From the NCBI RefSeq assembly GCF_005166025.1, contig NZ_CP028923.1, forward strand, positions 1,986,001-2,050,000: a DNA stretch of 64,000 nucleotides. Reading direction: 5' to 3'. Numbering within the stretch: the stretch's first letter is position 1; each line of letters begins with the position of its first letter. The notes under the pieces are model-generated. The model saw only the letters and a list, made by a program, of their open reading frames with translations. It searched no databases and was not told the DNA's origin. Made by a program: the position numbers and the translations under genes. Positions 18,305-29,477 of the stretch are shown here, piece by piece. This DNA comes from Mangrovivirga cuniculi (GTDB taxonomy: Bacteria; Bacteroidota; Bacteroidia; Cytophagales; Cyclobacteriaceae).

Positions 18305-19345
18305 TTAATTTTTGATCATATTATTTTCTTCCATTTGCTCAACCATATCTTTCATAGTTGTATTAAAAGGCCTGTAATCTATTTCTAAATTTTTAATACT
18401 TTTTGAATTATTAAAACGCAGAGGATATCCGATATTCTTTTTGACGAAAGAAGAGTTGATTCCAAACAGTGGTCCTACTATGTATAAAAGCCATTTTGGA
18501 CTCAAGGATTTTGGTAGCTTGTATTTTTTATCAGATTCTATTCTCACAGCTTCAGCCATTTCAAGTACTGATACACTTTTATTGGATAGAATATGTCTGC
18601 CAGTAACGTCTTCCATCTCAACTGCACTGGCATGAGCTTTAGCTACATCCCTGACATCAACCACTCCGAAAACAAGGTCAGGAGCCCCAACTTGCATTTT
18701 ACCTTTTAGCATGTCGCTCATAAATTTGAGACTCTCCGAATTAGAGATTTTTGTTAGTGAAGGACCCATGACGAAACTTGGATTAATCACAGCTAAAAAC
18801 CATTGCTCCTGTTTATCATGTAATTCCCAGGCTTTTCTTTCAGCGAGAGTTTTGGAATATGGATATGGCTGATGGTCTTTATTGCTTGTCGTATTCCAGT
18901 TTTCTTCCGTAAATTCATTAAGTCCCTGATCCTGCATATCTTTTGCGTCACCATAAATCGCTGCTACACTTGAAGTGAGAATAACCTTTTTAACAGTTGC
19001 GGCTTTTGAGGCAGATGCCAATACATTTTCAGTCCCTTCTAATGCCGGCTTTACCAGTTCTTCAATTGGATCTTTAACATCAAGGATAAAAGGAGAAGCC
19101 ATATGAACTACAGTGTCACAATCTTTAATAGCTTCATCATATGAGCCGAATTTCAACAGATTTGCTTCATAAACTTCCAACTCTCCAGGACTTTGATTTG
19201 CTATTTCCTGTAGGAAATTATATTTCTCTTCTTTAGACTTATCTCTTACAGTAAGTTTAACAATATGTCCTCTTTCAAGAAGTTCTTTGACAACCCATGA
19301 ACCAATATAGCCGGTTCCACCTGTTACCATTATTTTTTTCGCCAT
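18305..19345 (-). CDS. NAD(P)-dependent extended SDR, dihydroflavonol-reductase-like
   Basis: A 346-residue extended short-chain dehydrogenase. The nucleotide-binding motif is TGGTGYIG at the N-terminus. The catalytic Tyr-Lys is YSKTLAE (about residue 166), and TSSVAAIYG supplies the Ser. HMASPF and NPSFVMGP match the dihydroflavonol-4-reductase / cinnamoyl-CoA reductase-like group, often annotated as aldehyde reductases. The substrate in bacteria is unknown. It appears to be a single gene between DUF1835 and the histidine kinase, with no visible terminator on either side. Confidence 0.88.
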   Translation of the reverse strand: MAKKIMVTGGTGYIGSWVVKELLERGHIVKLTVRDKSKEEKYNFLQEIANQSPGELEVYEANLLKFGSYDEAIKDCDTVVHMASPFILDVKDPIEELVKPALEGTENVLASASKAATVKKVILTSSVAAIYGDAKDMQDQGLNEFTEENWNTTSNKDHQPYPYSKTLAERKAWELHDKQEQWFLAVINPSFVMGPSLTKISNSESLKFMSDMLKGKMQVGAPDLVFGVVDVRDVAKAHASAVEMEDVTGRHILSNKSVSVLEMAEAVRIESDKKYKLPKSLSPKWLLYIVGPLFGINSSFVKKNIGYPLRFNNSKSIKNLEIDYRPFNTTMKDMVEQMEENNMIKN

Positions 19346-19401
19346 AGCTCGAATATATGTTTAATGACTTAATTTAATCATTAAACTTAAGAGTTTTGGT
19401 T

Positions 19402-20910
19402 TCAGGCACCTGATATCTGTTGATAAGATTTTAAATTAAAGCTGAAAGCACTGCCTTTTCCGGGTCCTGATTTTATGCTTATAGCAGTATCATGTAATTC
19501 CATTATTTTTTTGACTATAGCAAGACCCAAACCTACGCCTTCCTGCCTGACATTATTTTCTGTTTGTCTGTACCTGTCAAAAACAATAGCTTGTTCCTTT
19601 TCACTCATACCCGGACCTGAATCAGCAATTGTTACTTTTACTCCATCATCAGTTCTGGAGAGTAAAAGCTTAATTTGACCATTTTCAGGGGTAAATTTGA
19701 GTGCATTTTCTACGAGGTTTTGAATAGCTCGTTCTACCAGGCTAATGTCGGCAAACACCATTGGCAATTGTTCAGAGGTTTTCTCTATGGAAATTTCAAT
19801 GTTTTTACTTTCTGCCTTGAGTTTAAATTTATTGATAATATCCATGGCGAGATCAGTGATTCCAAATGGTTCCTTTTCGGGCTCTATCTGCTTAGATTCA
19901 AGTTTTGAATATTCGAAAAGTTGAGTAATAAGATTTGAAAGTTTGTCGGAACTCTCCTGGATTATCATTAAATAATTTTCTTTATCGGAGTCACTCAGCG
20001 ATTCTTTTTTGATTTGTAGTGTTTCCACATAACCTTTCATAATAGAAAGTGGGGTTCTAAGATCATGAGATACATTTGCTATTAATTCCCGCCTTAAATT
20101 ATCCACAGACTTTATTTCCTCCATGTTTCTAACTATCGTATCCGCCATCGAATTAAAGTTTGTAGCGAGTACAGAAAGATCAGAGTTTTCAGCATTTTGA
20201 ATTCTGATTTTATAATCTCCTTCAGAAAATCTTTTAACTGTATTAGTTATGTTTCTTAAATTTCGTGTGAGATAATAAAGAGCAGCAAAGCCTACAATAA
20301 GAGTTAAAATCATGGTTATTATTGTTGCTCCAATACTCATTCGGGTGAAATATCCTGTAACTAAAGACCCATAAACGGCTTCCTGCTCACGGCCCTCAAG
20401 TACTATGTAGATATAACCCTCACGTCCATCGACATTAAATTCTGCTGCGGAGAAGATTTTCTTTTTATTTATATTTCTGGGATCATCGCCGGTAATATAA
20501 CTGCTGCCATTTGTAGAAATAAACTTTTTGATAGGATTCACATCTACTTTTTGTGAAGGAGCATCGGGGTCAGAATGATCAAGCACTACAGAATACAATA
20601 TAGTTCCTGATTTATCGAGAAGGTAAACTTCAATAGATCTGTTAACAGCCATCATATCATGCATGATGTCACCAAATAATTCTTTATTTACGCTTCCGTC
20701 GGGTAAAAATGGAGCTTGATCTTTGAATTTTTCTTCTATCAGGTGATTTGCAACATTAGCGTTTAGCTTTTGAGTCGTTTCATCATAGAGTTTAGAAGTA
20801 AAATAGAAGGAAAAAAAGACGTAAATACTTCCCATCAGGATGATCAGGAAGAAAAAGGTTAGCATCAATTTTTTTATAAACCGAATCGAAAGTGTGTCTT
20901 TGATATTCAT
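19402..20910 (-). CDS. Sensor histidine kinase (two-component system)
   Basis: A 502-residue membrane kinase. TM1 is at about residues 13-32 and TM2 at about 190-215. Between them lies a periplasmic sensor domain of about 155 residues. A HAMP domain follows (LRNITNTVKRFSEGDYKIRI), then the dimerisation H-box with the phosphorylated His (ANVSHDLRTPLS). The ATPase domain shows N-box, DSGPGMSEKEQ (G1), FDRYRQ (F) and GVGLGLAIVKK (G2). All catalytic motifs are intact. The start overlaps the response regulator stop by 4 bases. The signal sensed is unknown. Confidence 0.95.
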   Translation of the reverse strand: MNIKDTLSIRFIKKLMLTFFFLIILMGSIYVFFSFYFTSKLYDETTQKLNANVANHLIEEKFKDQAPFLPDGSVNKELFGDIMHDMMAVNRSIEVYLLDKSGTILYSVVLDHSDPDAPSQKVDVNPIKKFISTNGSSYITGDDPRNINKKKIFSAAEFNVDGREGYIYIVLEGREQEAVYGSLVTGYFTRMSIGATIITMILTLIVGFAALYYLTRNLRNITNTVKRFSEGDYKIRIQNAENSDLSVLATNFNSMADTIVRNMEEIKSVDNLRRELIANVSHDLRTPLSIMKGYVETLQIKKESLSDSDKENYLMIIQESSDKLSNLITQLFEYSKLESKQIEPEKEPFGITDLAMDIINKFKLKAESKNIEISIEKTSEQLPMVFADISLVERAIQNLVENALKFTPENGQIKLLLSRTDDGVKVTIADSGPGMSEKEQAIVFDRYRQTENNVRQEGVGLGLAIVKKIMELHDTAISIKSGPGKGSAFSFNLKSYQQISGA

Positions 20911-21611
20911 ATTGTTACTTCTTCGTTAAACTTATAACCGATCCCCCATGTGGTTTTTATATATTTAGGGTTGTTCATGTCAGGTTCGATCTTGGCTCTT
21001 AACCGATTAATATGAGAATTAACGGTATGCTCATAACCATCAAAATCATATCCCCAGATTAGTTTAAGCAGATCAGACCTTGAATAACTTCTGCCGGGAT
21101 GAGCAGCCATAAGGGTCAGGAGTTCAAATTCTTTTGGAGATAATTCGACCTTATCATTTCTTACTATTACTTTTCGTTTTTCAATATCGATTGTAAGCTC
21201 ATCAAAACGAAAAGTTTTGGATTCCGGACTGGTTATTCTGTCTTCGATCATTTTTGTCCGGCGAAATATTGCTTTTACTCTTGCGATGAACTCACGGATA
21301 CTAAAAGGTTTGGTAATGTAATCATCAGCACCCATTTCAAGGCCCAGGACCCTATCAATTTCTTCAGATTTGGCTGTAAGCATAATAATTGGTGTGCCCT
21401 GATGTGCCCGGACTTCTCTACAGACATTCAAACCATCTTTTTCCGGAAGACTTAAATCAAGAATGATGAGATCCGGATCATGAGATAGAGCTTTATCGAC
21501 ACCTGTATTACCATCATAAGCTTTTAATACCTCACAATTGAGGTCCTTAAGATGTATTTCAAGTAAATTGACTATCTCGGGATCGTCTTCAATGACCAGT
21601 ACCTTTTTCAT
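20907..21611 (-). CDS. OmpR/PhoB-family response regulator
   Basis: A 234-residue DNA-binding regulator. The receiver domain has the acidic pair E8-D9-D10, the phosphorylated D52 (ILDLSLPEKDG), T79 and K101 (ITKPF). The C-terminal winged helix carries LSPKEFELLTLMAAHPGRSYS and INRLRAKIEPD, typical of OmpR/PhoB. It is first in the operon with the kinase gene (4-base overlap), so the two form a cognate pair. The targets are unknown; the adjacent MscS gene is separated by about 150 bases. Confidence 0.95.
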   Translation of the reverse strand: MKKVLVIEDDPEIVNLLEIHLKDLNCEVLKAYDGNTGVDKALSHDPDLIILDLSLPEKDGLNVCREVRAHQGTPIIMLTAKSEEIDRVLGLEMGADDYITKPFSIREFIARVKAIFRRTKMIEDRITSPESKTFRFDELTIDIEKRKVIVRNDKVELSPKEFELLTLMAAHPGRSYSRSDLLKLIWGYDFDGYEHTVNSHINRLRAKIEPDMNNPKYIKTTWGIGYKFNEEVTI

Positions 21612-21763
21612 TGTTATAAAGAAAAATAAAATGTATCACAGATTTATCACAGGAGTTTTACATTTCCCTGTCTTTTAAAGTATACAATTATGGTTGAGCA
21701 GATTAGATATCAATTACAATAATGTACTAAGTGTCGCCTAGCCGTCTATTTCTGATGTTTAGG

Positions 21764-22648
21764 TTATTTATCAGTACTTGCGGTTTTAAGTTCAAAAGGC
21801 TGAGAATCATAATTTTTCAACTCAAGAATATTGCCAGGCATATTAAAACCGGATTCATCTAGGGCATTCCAAACCCTCCGCATTGCATCTGTTTTTATGT
21901 CAAATCTCCTGTGTTTTGTATCAAAGAGGTCGACCCAGATCGTATAAACCAGGTTTGCAGTATTCGAACCATATTCTGTAAGGTAGACCGTGGGTTTTGG
22001 CTCTTTAAGCACTCCATCAACTTCTTCAAGAGTTTTAAGGATTATCTCTGCTACTTTACCGAGGTTCGAGCCGTAATCAATTCCAAGTGGGATCTCATAT
22101 CTGAGATAACCATCTACTGTGTAATTAATGAGATTATCTTTTATGATTCGTGCATTTGGAATATATACATCTTTTCCGTCATAAGTTTTGATCCGAGTTA
22201 ATCTTAAACTCATTTCCTGAACCCGTCCTTTTTGATCACCAATCTGAATTAAATCGCCATGCTTGAAAGGACGATTGAATGCCATTATCAGTCCTGCTAT
22301 GAAATTTTCGCCAATATCTTTAAAAGCGAAGCCAAATACTATTGCAACTACCCCTGCTCCTGAAAAAATACCAATGATCACATTGCCGTAACCCATCACC
22401 CGAAGGAAAACCAGGATACCAATAAGGAATATTGTATAAAAGATTATATCTGTGATGAATTTAGCCATCACAAAATCCTGTATCCGCTTTTGAAGTCGGG
22501 GTCCGATAATTCGTTTAATTCCCCTGGCTACAAAATAAAACACCAGGAAGAGGATTATAGCAACAGTGAGTTTTGGAATGATTTCTACCAATTCTTCATA
22601 GTAGATACTGATTTGCTCGTTAAATGAATTACGAATCTTTTCGAACAT
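21764..22648 (-). CDS. MscS-family small-conductance mechanosensitive channel
   Basis: A 294-residue inner-membrane protein. Three hydrophobic segments lie at about residues 22-44, 65-88 and 95-120. The last runs into the pore-lining helix and the family hallmark (AGVVAIVFGFAFKDIGEN). The cytosolic beta domain follows (FKHGDLIQIGDQKGRVQEM, VYIPNARIIKDN), then the lower alpha/beta cap. It would relieve osmotic downshock by opening under membrane tension. The length matches canonical MscS, not the larger paralogues. It looks monocistronic. Confidence 0.93.
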   Translation of the reverse strand: MFEKIRNSFNEQISIYYEELVEIIPKLTVAIILFLVFYFVARGIKRIIGPRLQKRIQDFVMAKFITDIIFYTIFLIGILVFLRVMGYGNVIIGIFSGAGVVAIVFGFAFKDIGENFIAGLIMAFNRPFKHGDLIQIGDQKGRVQEMSLRLTRIKTYDGKDVYIPNARIIKDNLINYTVDGYLRYEIPLGIDYGSNLGKVAEIILKTLEEVDGVLKEPKPTVYLTEYGSNTANLVYTIWVDLFDTKHRRFDIKTDAMRRVWNALDESGFNMPGNILELKNYDSQPFELKTASTDK

Positions 22649-22739
22649 AGCTTTTTATTTAATTAGGAAAGGAGCGAGTTTAAATTAATAAATTAGTTTT
22701 TAAGAATAGCTATGAGAGGAGGGAAAACAATTCATAAAA

Positions 22740-22759
22740 AAAAGGGCCGAAGCCCTTTT
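22740..22759 (-). terminator. Terminator of the carbonic anhydrase gene
   Basis: AAAAGGGC (22740-22747) pairs with GCCCTTTT (22752-22759) around a CGAA tetraloop. On the minus strand it is followed by a long T-run. It lies 10 bases past the stop of the carbonic anhydrase gene. Confidence 0.85.
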
Positions 22760-22769
22760 GATAATTTAT

Positions 22770-23396
22770 TTAATCCAGATTATAAATTTCCATTATTTCA
22801 TCCAGAATTTTTTTGAAGTCGATTTCAAGGTCAATAAGTTTACCGGTCTTGATATCAAAAACCCATCCGTGAACCTGAATGCCTCTATCTTTGTTAGCTA
22901 CCTGAACATCTGCAGTTTTAAGAACATTTACACATTGTTCCTGAACATTCAATTCTACCAGCCTTTTATATCTTTCTTCTTCGTCATGAATACCGTCCAG
23001 TTCTTCTTGATGTAGTCTGTAAACATCCCGAATATTTCTTAACCAAGGATTCAATATTCCAAGATCGGCTGAATCCATTGCTGCTTTAACCCCGCCACAA
23101 TAATAATGACCACAAACCACTACGTGGTTGACTTTAAGATGAGAAACAGCATAGTTTATAACTGAGGCACTGCTTATGTCTAAGTTGGACACTACGTTAG
23201 CTATATTTCTATGAACAAAGACATCCCCAGGGCCTAATCCCATAAGTTCTTCAGCCGTAACACGACTGTCAGAACAGCCTATGTATAAAATCTCAGGGCT
23301 TTGACCTTTTGCCAGGTTATCAAAATAATCAGAATCAACATTCAATTTTTCCTTGATCCAGGATTCGTTGTTTTTAAATATTTGCTTTATGTCCAT
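22770..23396 (-). CDS. Beta-class carbonic anhydrase
   Basis: A 208-residue enzyme interconverting CO2 and bicarbonate. The zinc and catalytic residues are C41, D43 and R45 (CSDSR), H97 and C100 (GHYYCGG). No signal peptide is present, so it is cytosolic, consistent with supplying bicarbonate for carboxylases. Upstream on the minus strand TAAATTTG (23420-23427) fits a -7 box, but no TTG lies at the usual distance. It is monocistronic, with a strong terminator. Confidence 0.95.
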   Translation of the reverse strand: MDIKQIFKNNESWIKEKLNVDSDYFDNLAKGQSPEILYIGCSDSRVTAEELMGLGPGDVFVHRNIANVVSNLDISSASVINYAVSHLKVNHVVVCGHYYCGGVKAAMDSADLGILNPWLRNIRDVYRLHQEELDGIHDEEERYKRLVELNVQEQCVNVLKTADVQVANKDRGIQVHGWVFDIKTGKLIDLEIDFKKILDEIMEIYNLD

Positions 23397-23479
23397 TATT
23401 AATTTTATTTATGTATAGTCAAATTTAATTATCAAGGCCTAAACATCGTAGGAAAATAACAATTAATACCTTAAAGGAA

Positions 23480-23920
23480 TTAGTCTTCAATATAACTTTT
23501 GATGTTGTTAAGGGTATCATTCCAGCCCTTTACGCAAGCATTATAAAATTCATTTCCTTTCTCATTTTCCGGAAAGCCATGATGTTCAACAGTTAAAAGG
23601 GTATGGTTATCATGATCGTATAATTTAAAAACTACCGTAAAGCCCCGACTAAAATCAGGCATGCTTCCATCTGCAGAGTATTTATAATTTTCTAACTTAA
23701 ACGATTCATTAATTATGAAATCTTTTATTTCAGCAACACTGGTATATTCTGGATTATCTATATCTTTTCCCCATGAAACTATGTAATAGCCTTCCCTTTG
23801 AGGTTGAATCATTGCATAATCTGCTTCCCACCATTTTATAATGTCAGAAGGCGTTAATAAAGTTTTAAATACAGAAGATCGCTTTTCTGCTATCAGAATA
23901 GATTTTTCAATAGATTTCAT
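23480..23920 (-). CDS. SRPBCC / AHSA1-like domain protein
   Basis: A 146-residue single-domain cytosolic protein of the START-like helix-grip fold. The N-terminal KSIEKSILIAEKRSSVFKTL and WWEADYAMIQPQ, plus the C-terminal FYNACVKGWNDTLNNIKSY, match the AHSA1 group of SRPBCC proteins. The family binds hydrophobic ligands or modulates partners; the ligand here is unknown. It lies downstream of the acyl-CoA dehydrogenase gene but is separated from it by a terminator. Confidence 0.8.
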   Translation of the reverse strand: MKSIEKSILIAEKRSSVFKTLLTPSDIIKWWEADYAMIQPQREGYYIVSWGKDIDNPEYTSVAEIKDFIINESFKLENYKYSADGSMPDFSRGFTVVFKLYDHDNHTLLTVEHHGFPENEKGNEFYNACVKGWNDTLNNIKSYIED

Positions 23921-23936
23921 AATTTATAGAATTAAA

Positions 23937-23960
23937 AAAGTCCCGTTTTAGCGGGACTTT
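23937..23960 (-). terminator. Terminator of the acyl-CoA dehydrogenase gene
   Basis: AAAGTCCCG (23937-23945) pairs with CGGGACTTT (23952-23960) around a 6-base loop, with a T-run on the minus strand. It lies immediately downstream of the stop at 23965. Confidence 0.88.
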
Positions 23961-23964
23961 AACA

Positions 23965-25177
23965 TTATTCGAATGCCGGAATGCCGGTAATTTCTTTTCC
24001 AAGTATCAGAAGATGAATATCATGGGTTCCTTCGTAGGTGATGACTGATTCGAGATTTGCCATGTGCCTCATAATTGGATAGTCACCCGTAATTCCCATA
24101 CCACCATGTATTTGCCTTGCTTCTCTTGCAATTTTCAATGCCATTTCAACATTGTTTCTTTTAGCTAAAGATATCTGCGAAGTTGTTGCCTTGCCTTCAT
24201 TGAATAATTGTCCTAATCTTAAATTCAGCAGTTGTGCTTTCGTGATTTCTGTTAGCATCTCAGAAAGTTTCTTTTGGGTAAGCTGGAATCCTCCGATCGG
24301 TTTACCGAACTGAATTCTTTCTTTAGAATATCTCACTGCAGAATCATAGCAATCCATTGCAGCACCAATTGCCCCCAGGCTATACCATATCTTGCTGAAT
24401 CAAGGCACATCATTGGAGCTCCGAGTCCGCTTTTTCCTGGAAGGAGGTTTTCCTTTGGTACTTTAACGTCATTAAAAACCAATTCACCGGTTGTTGATGC
24501 TCTTAAACTCCATTTTCCATGGGTTTCCGGAGTGGTGAAGCCTTCCATCCCTCTTTCAACTATGAGTCCGTGAATTCTTCCTTCTTCATTTTTAGCCCAA
24601 ACTACAGCTATATCTGCTTTTGGTGAATTAGAGATCCACATTTTGGCACCATTTAAAAGATAATGGTCGCCCATGTCTTTGAAATTTGTGACCATACCAC
24701 TCGGATTAGAACCGTGGTCAGGTTCTGTTAATCCAAAGCAACCCAGCATTTCACCAGATGCCAGTTTCGGTAAAAACTTCTTTTTTGTTCCTCAGAACCA
24801 AACTTATAAATAGGATACATTACCAGAGAACCCTGAACTGATGCTGTTGATCTCATGCCAGAGTCACCTCTTTCTATTTCCTGCATGATCAGGCCATAAC
24901 TGATATAATCAAGTCCGCCACCTCCGTATTCCTCTGGAACCGTTGGACCAAATGCACCAATATCACCAAATTTCTTTACTATCTCGTAAGGGAAATGAGC
25001 TCTTTCTGCCCAATCTTCGATAAATGGAGTGATTTCTTTCTTAACAAAATCCCTGATAGAAGACCTGATAAGCTTGTGTTCTTCAGTTAGCAAGTCGTCG
25101 ATATTGTAAAAATCAGGTGATTCAAACAGATCCTGTTTTACTGCTTTTTTGTTTTCTGCAGTTGTTTCGGTATTCAT
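23965..25177 (-). CDS. Acyl-CoA dehydrogenase, glutaryl-CoA dehydrogenase-like; frame interrupted twice
   Basis: Three adjacent frames together make one 404-residue flavoenzyme. Segment one (25177 to about 24787) has the helical N-terminus and EEYGGGGLDYISYGL. Segment two (about 24786-24377) has CFGLTEPDHGSNP and HGKWSLRASTTGELVF. Segment three (to 23965) has the FAD-binding KERIQFGKPIGGFQLTQ, IHGGMGITGDYPIMRH and YEGTHDIH. The breaks are a six-T run (24781-24786) and a five-C run (24372-24376), each one base short. EPDHGSNP and YEGTHDIH resemble glutaryl-CoA dehydrogenase; the catalytic Glu is in YEGTHD. Probably functional in the real genome. Confidence 0.88.
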
Positions 25178-25209
25178 GAGTTTAAAGGTTTGTTGTTTAT
25201 CAAGTTCAT

Positions 25210-25237
25210 CAAATTTACAAAGACATTTTTATTTCAA
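25210..25237 (-). promoter_or_regulatory. Bacteroidota-type promoter for the acyl-CoA dehydrogenase gene
   Basis: On the minus strand TAAATTTG (25210-25217) matches TAnnTTTG and a TTG (25235-25237) lies 17 bp upstream. It is placed about 33 bases before the ATG at 25177. Confidence 0.55.
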
Positions 25238-25406
25238 TTATATTCTTTAAAATAAAAGTCAGCCAGACGGACTTATTTAACTAAACTTAAATCATTTAAA
25301 TGGCTGTAATAATGGTTTTGCCTTAATATTCATTCTTCTTCTTATTTATATAGATGACTATGCGTATTTTTGCAGTTAAATTTAAGGATAACTCCCTTAC
25401 AGCAAC

Positions 25407-26972
25407 ATGGTTAAAGAATTATCATTAAAACTACCACCTCATCTGGCATATCAGGAGGAGGAGTTAAAAAAGATCGTTTCATCTGAAACAGGGTTTGATA
25501 TTAAAAATATTGAATTTCTAATCAGGAAAAGATCGATAGATGCACGTAGAAAGCAAATAGTTATTAATGTAAACCTGGAAGTTTATATTAATGAGCCCGC
25601 TCCCGATCCTGTTCCAACGCCAAAAGAATATCAGGATGCTACTGGCAAACCAGAAGTTGTTATTGTCGGTGCCGGTCCGGCAGGCCTTTTTGCTGCTTTA
25701 AGAGCGATCGAATTAGGTTATCGACCAATCGTTTTCGAAAGAGGCAAAGATGTCAGGACCCGAAGGCGAGATCTGGCAGCTATAAATAAGCATGATATTG
25801 TAAATCCCGAGAGTAATTATTGCTTTGGAGAAGGTGGTGCAGGGACCTATTCCGATGGCAAGTTATATACCAGGAGTAAAAAAAGAGGAGATATTATGAG
25901 GATTCTGGAGATCCTTGTTGCTCATGGAGCACGAGAAAATATCCTTTACGAAGCACATCCTCATATTGGAACTAATAAATTGCCTCCACTTGTTGCCTCA
26001 CTAAGAGAAAGTATTTTAAAAGCTGGCGGTGAAATTCATTTTGAAACTAAGGTTGTAGATTTTATTCTTGATAAAGGAAGAATGAAAGGAGTGGTTACCG
26101 AGGAAGGTAATTCTTTTGAGGGAATAGGCGTTGTGCTGGCTACAGGTCATTCAGCAAGAGATATATTTATTTTGTTACATAAAAGAAATATAGAAATTGA
26201 ATTTAAGCCTTTTGCTTTAGGAGTCAGGATAGAACACGACCAGGAATTGATAGATAGCATGCAGTATCATGCGAAAAGCAGAGGTCCATATTTACCACCG
26301 GCTGCATACAGTATTAAAACCCAGGTTGATCTTAAATCAGGCAGACATGGAGTGTTTAGTTTTTGCATGTGCCCGGGTGGATTTATAGTGCCATCTGCGA
26401 CAGCTCCCGGGGAACAAGTAGTAAACGGAATGAGTCCAAGTAGAAGAGACGGGCGGTATGCAAACTCAGGAATGGTTGTTACTGTATCTGAAAACGATCT
26501 TGCAGAGTATCACGAACACGGTCCGCTGAAAGGAATGGCCTTTCAGTCAGAAGTCGAGAAAAAAGCCTTTAAAACTGGAGGTGAAAGTCAAAAAGCACCG
26601 GCTCAAAGAATGGTAGATTTTGTGAATCGAAAAGTAAGCCCTACATTAAGGGATACATCGTACCAGCCGGGACTTGTTTCTTCTGATCTGAGAGAATATC
26701 TCCCTGATTTTGTGAGTGAGTCATTAAGGCAGGGATTTTTAAATTTTAAGAGGAAAATGCCTGCATATTTTACGAATAGTGCTCAATTGATAGGTGTTGA
26801 AAGCAGGACATCATCTCCGGTTAGAATCCCTCGCGACAAAGAAACGTTAGAACATATAAATGTTAAAGCGCTTTATCCTTGCGGGGAAGGAGCAGGATAT
26901 GCAGGAGGAATTATGTCTGCTGCAATGGATGGTGAAAGATGTGTAGAAAAACTTATTGAATCTTATGGATAA
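25407..26972 (+). CDS. FAD-dependent dehydrogenase (COG2509-like)
   Basis: A 521-residue cytosolic flavoprotein. After an about 90-residue N-terminal cap comes the Rossmann motif VIVGAGPAGLFAALRA. Then come GGAGTYSDGKLYTR, LATGHSARDIF and a C-terminal FAD-binding element (PCGEGAGYAGGIMSAAMDG). This combination marks the uncharacterised FAD-dependent dehydrogenase family. The substrate is unknown. Upstream TATTTTTG (25365-25372) resembles a -7 promoter box. It overlaps the CoA-binding protein gene by 8 bases, so the two are translationally coupled. Confidence 0.9.
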   Translation: MVKELSLKLPPHLAYQEEELKKIVSSETGFDIKNIEFLIRKRSIDARRKQIVINVNLEVYINEPAPDPVPTPKEYQDATGKPEVVIVGAGPAGLFAALRAIELGYRPIVFERGKDVRTRRRDLAAINKHDIVNPESNYCFGEGGAGTYSDGKLYTRSKKRGDIMRILEILVAHGARENILYEAHPHIGTNKLPPLVASLRESILKAGGEIHFETKVVDFILDKGRMKGVVTEEGNSFEGIGVVLATGHSARDIFILLHKRNIEIEFKPFALGVRIEHDQELIDSMQYHAKSRGPYLPPAAYSIKTQVDLKSGRHGVFSFCMCPGGFIVPSATAPGEQVVNGMSPSRRDGRYANSGMVVTVSENDLAEYHEHGPLKGMAFQSEVEKKAFKTGGESQKAPAQRMVDFVNRKVSPTLRDTSYQPGLVSSDLREYLPDFVSESLRQGFLNFKRKMPAYFTNSAQLIGVESRTSSPVRIPRDKETLEHINVKALYPCGEGAGYAGGIMSAAMDGERCVEKLIESYG

Positions 26973-27342
26973 GAAAAACAAAAAAACAGTGATAATCGGT
27001 GCAACGCCAAATCCAGCGAGATTTGCCTTTAAAGCTGCGGATATGTTTAATGATTACGAAGTTCCTTTTGTACCGGTAGGTATAAAACAAGGGGAAGTCT
27101 TTGGGGAGTCCATTCGCGATATAAGGCAAAAACCGGAAGTTGATGATGTTCATACAGTGACCATGTATATCGGGCCCAGGCATCAGGATGAATGGATCGA
27201 TTATATAATTTCATTAAAACCTGAAAGAATAATTTTTAATCCCGGGACAGAAAATTACGAGTTTTATAAGAAGGCAGAAAGTGCTGGAATTGAACCTGTT
27301 GAGGCCTGTACGCTGGTAATGTTGTCAACCGGTCAATTTTGA
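26965..27342 (+). CDS. CoA-binding domain protein (CoA_binding_2)
   Basis: A 125-residue single Rossmann-like domain. KKTVIIGATPNPARFAFKA, a nucleotide-binding loop, is followed by VPFVPVGIKQGEVFG and IIFNPGTENYEFYKKA, typical of the YccU/CoA_binding_2 family. The ATG at 26965 fits the domain start; a TTG three codons earlier is less likely. It overlaps the FAD dehydrogenase gene. CoA or a related nucleotide is the presumed ligand; the biological role is unknown. Confidence 0.85.
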   Translation: MDKKNKKTVIIGATPNPARFAFKAADMFNDYEVPFVPVGIKQGEVFGESIRDIRQKPEVDDVHTVTMYIGPRHQDEWIDYIISLKPERIIFNPGTENYEFYKKAESAGIEPVEACTLVMLSTGQF

Positions 27343-27430
27343 TTAAATAGTATAAATATTATTTTTGAAAATATAGTTTGAATAAATCTGTTTTTAGCAC
27401 TTTATTACGTATTTTTGAACGTTTGTATAA

Positions 27431-29395
<1,965 letters not shown>

Positions 29396-29426
29396 TTGAT
29401 GAAAATAAGACTTTAATTCGTAATTT

Positions 29427-29454
29427 AAAGCCCCGCTCAACTGGGGCTTTTTTT
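29427..29454 (+). terminator. Terminator of gyrB
   Basis: AAAGCCCC (29427-29434) pairs with GGGGCTTT (29443-29450) around an 8-base loop, followed by TTTT. It lies 31 bases after the gyrB stop. Confidence 0.88.
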
Positions 29455-29477
29455 GTTCACTGAAACCCGATCTACTA

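Noticed and set aside
23965-25177. Three separate small genes on the minus strand
   Set aside because: They are consecutive parts of one acyl-CoA dehydrogenase, joining exactly after adding one base at each of two runs.
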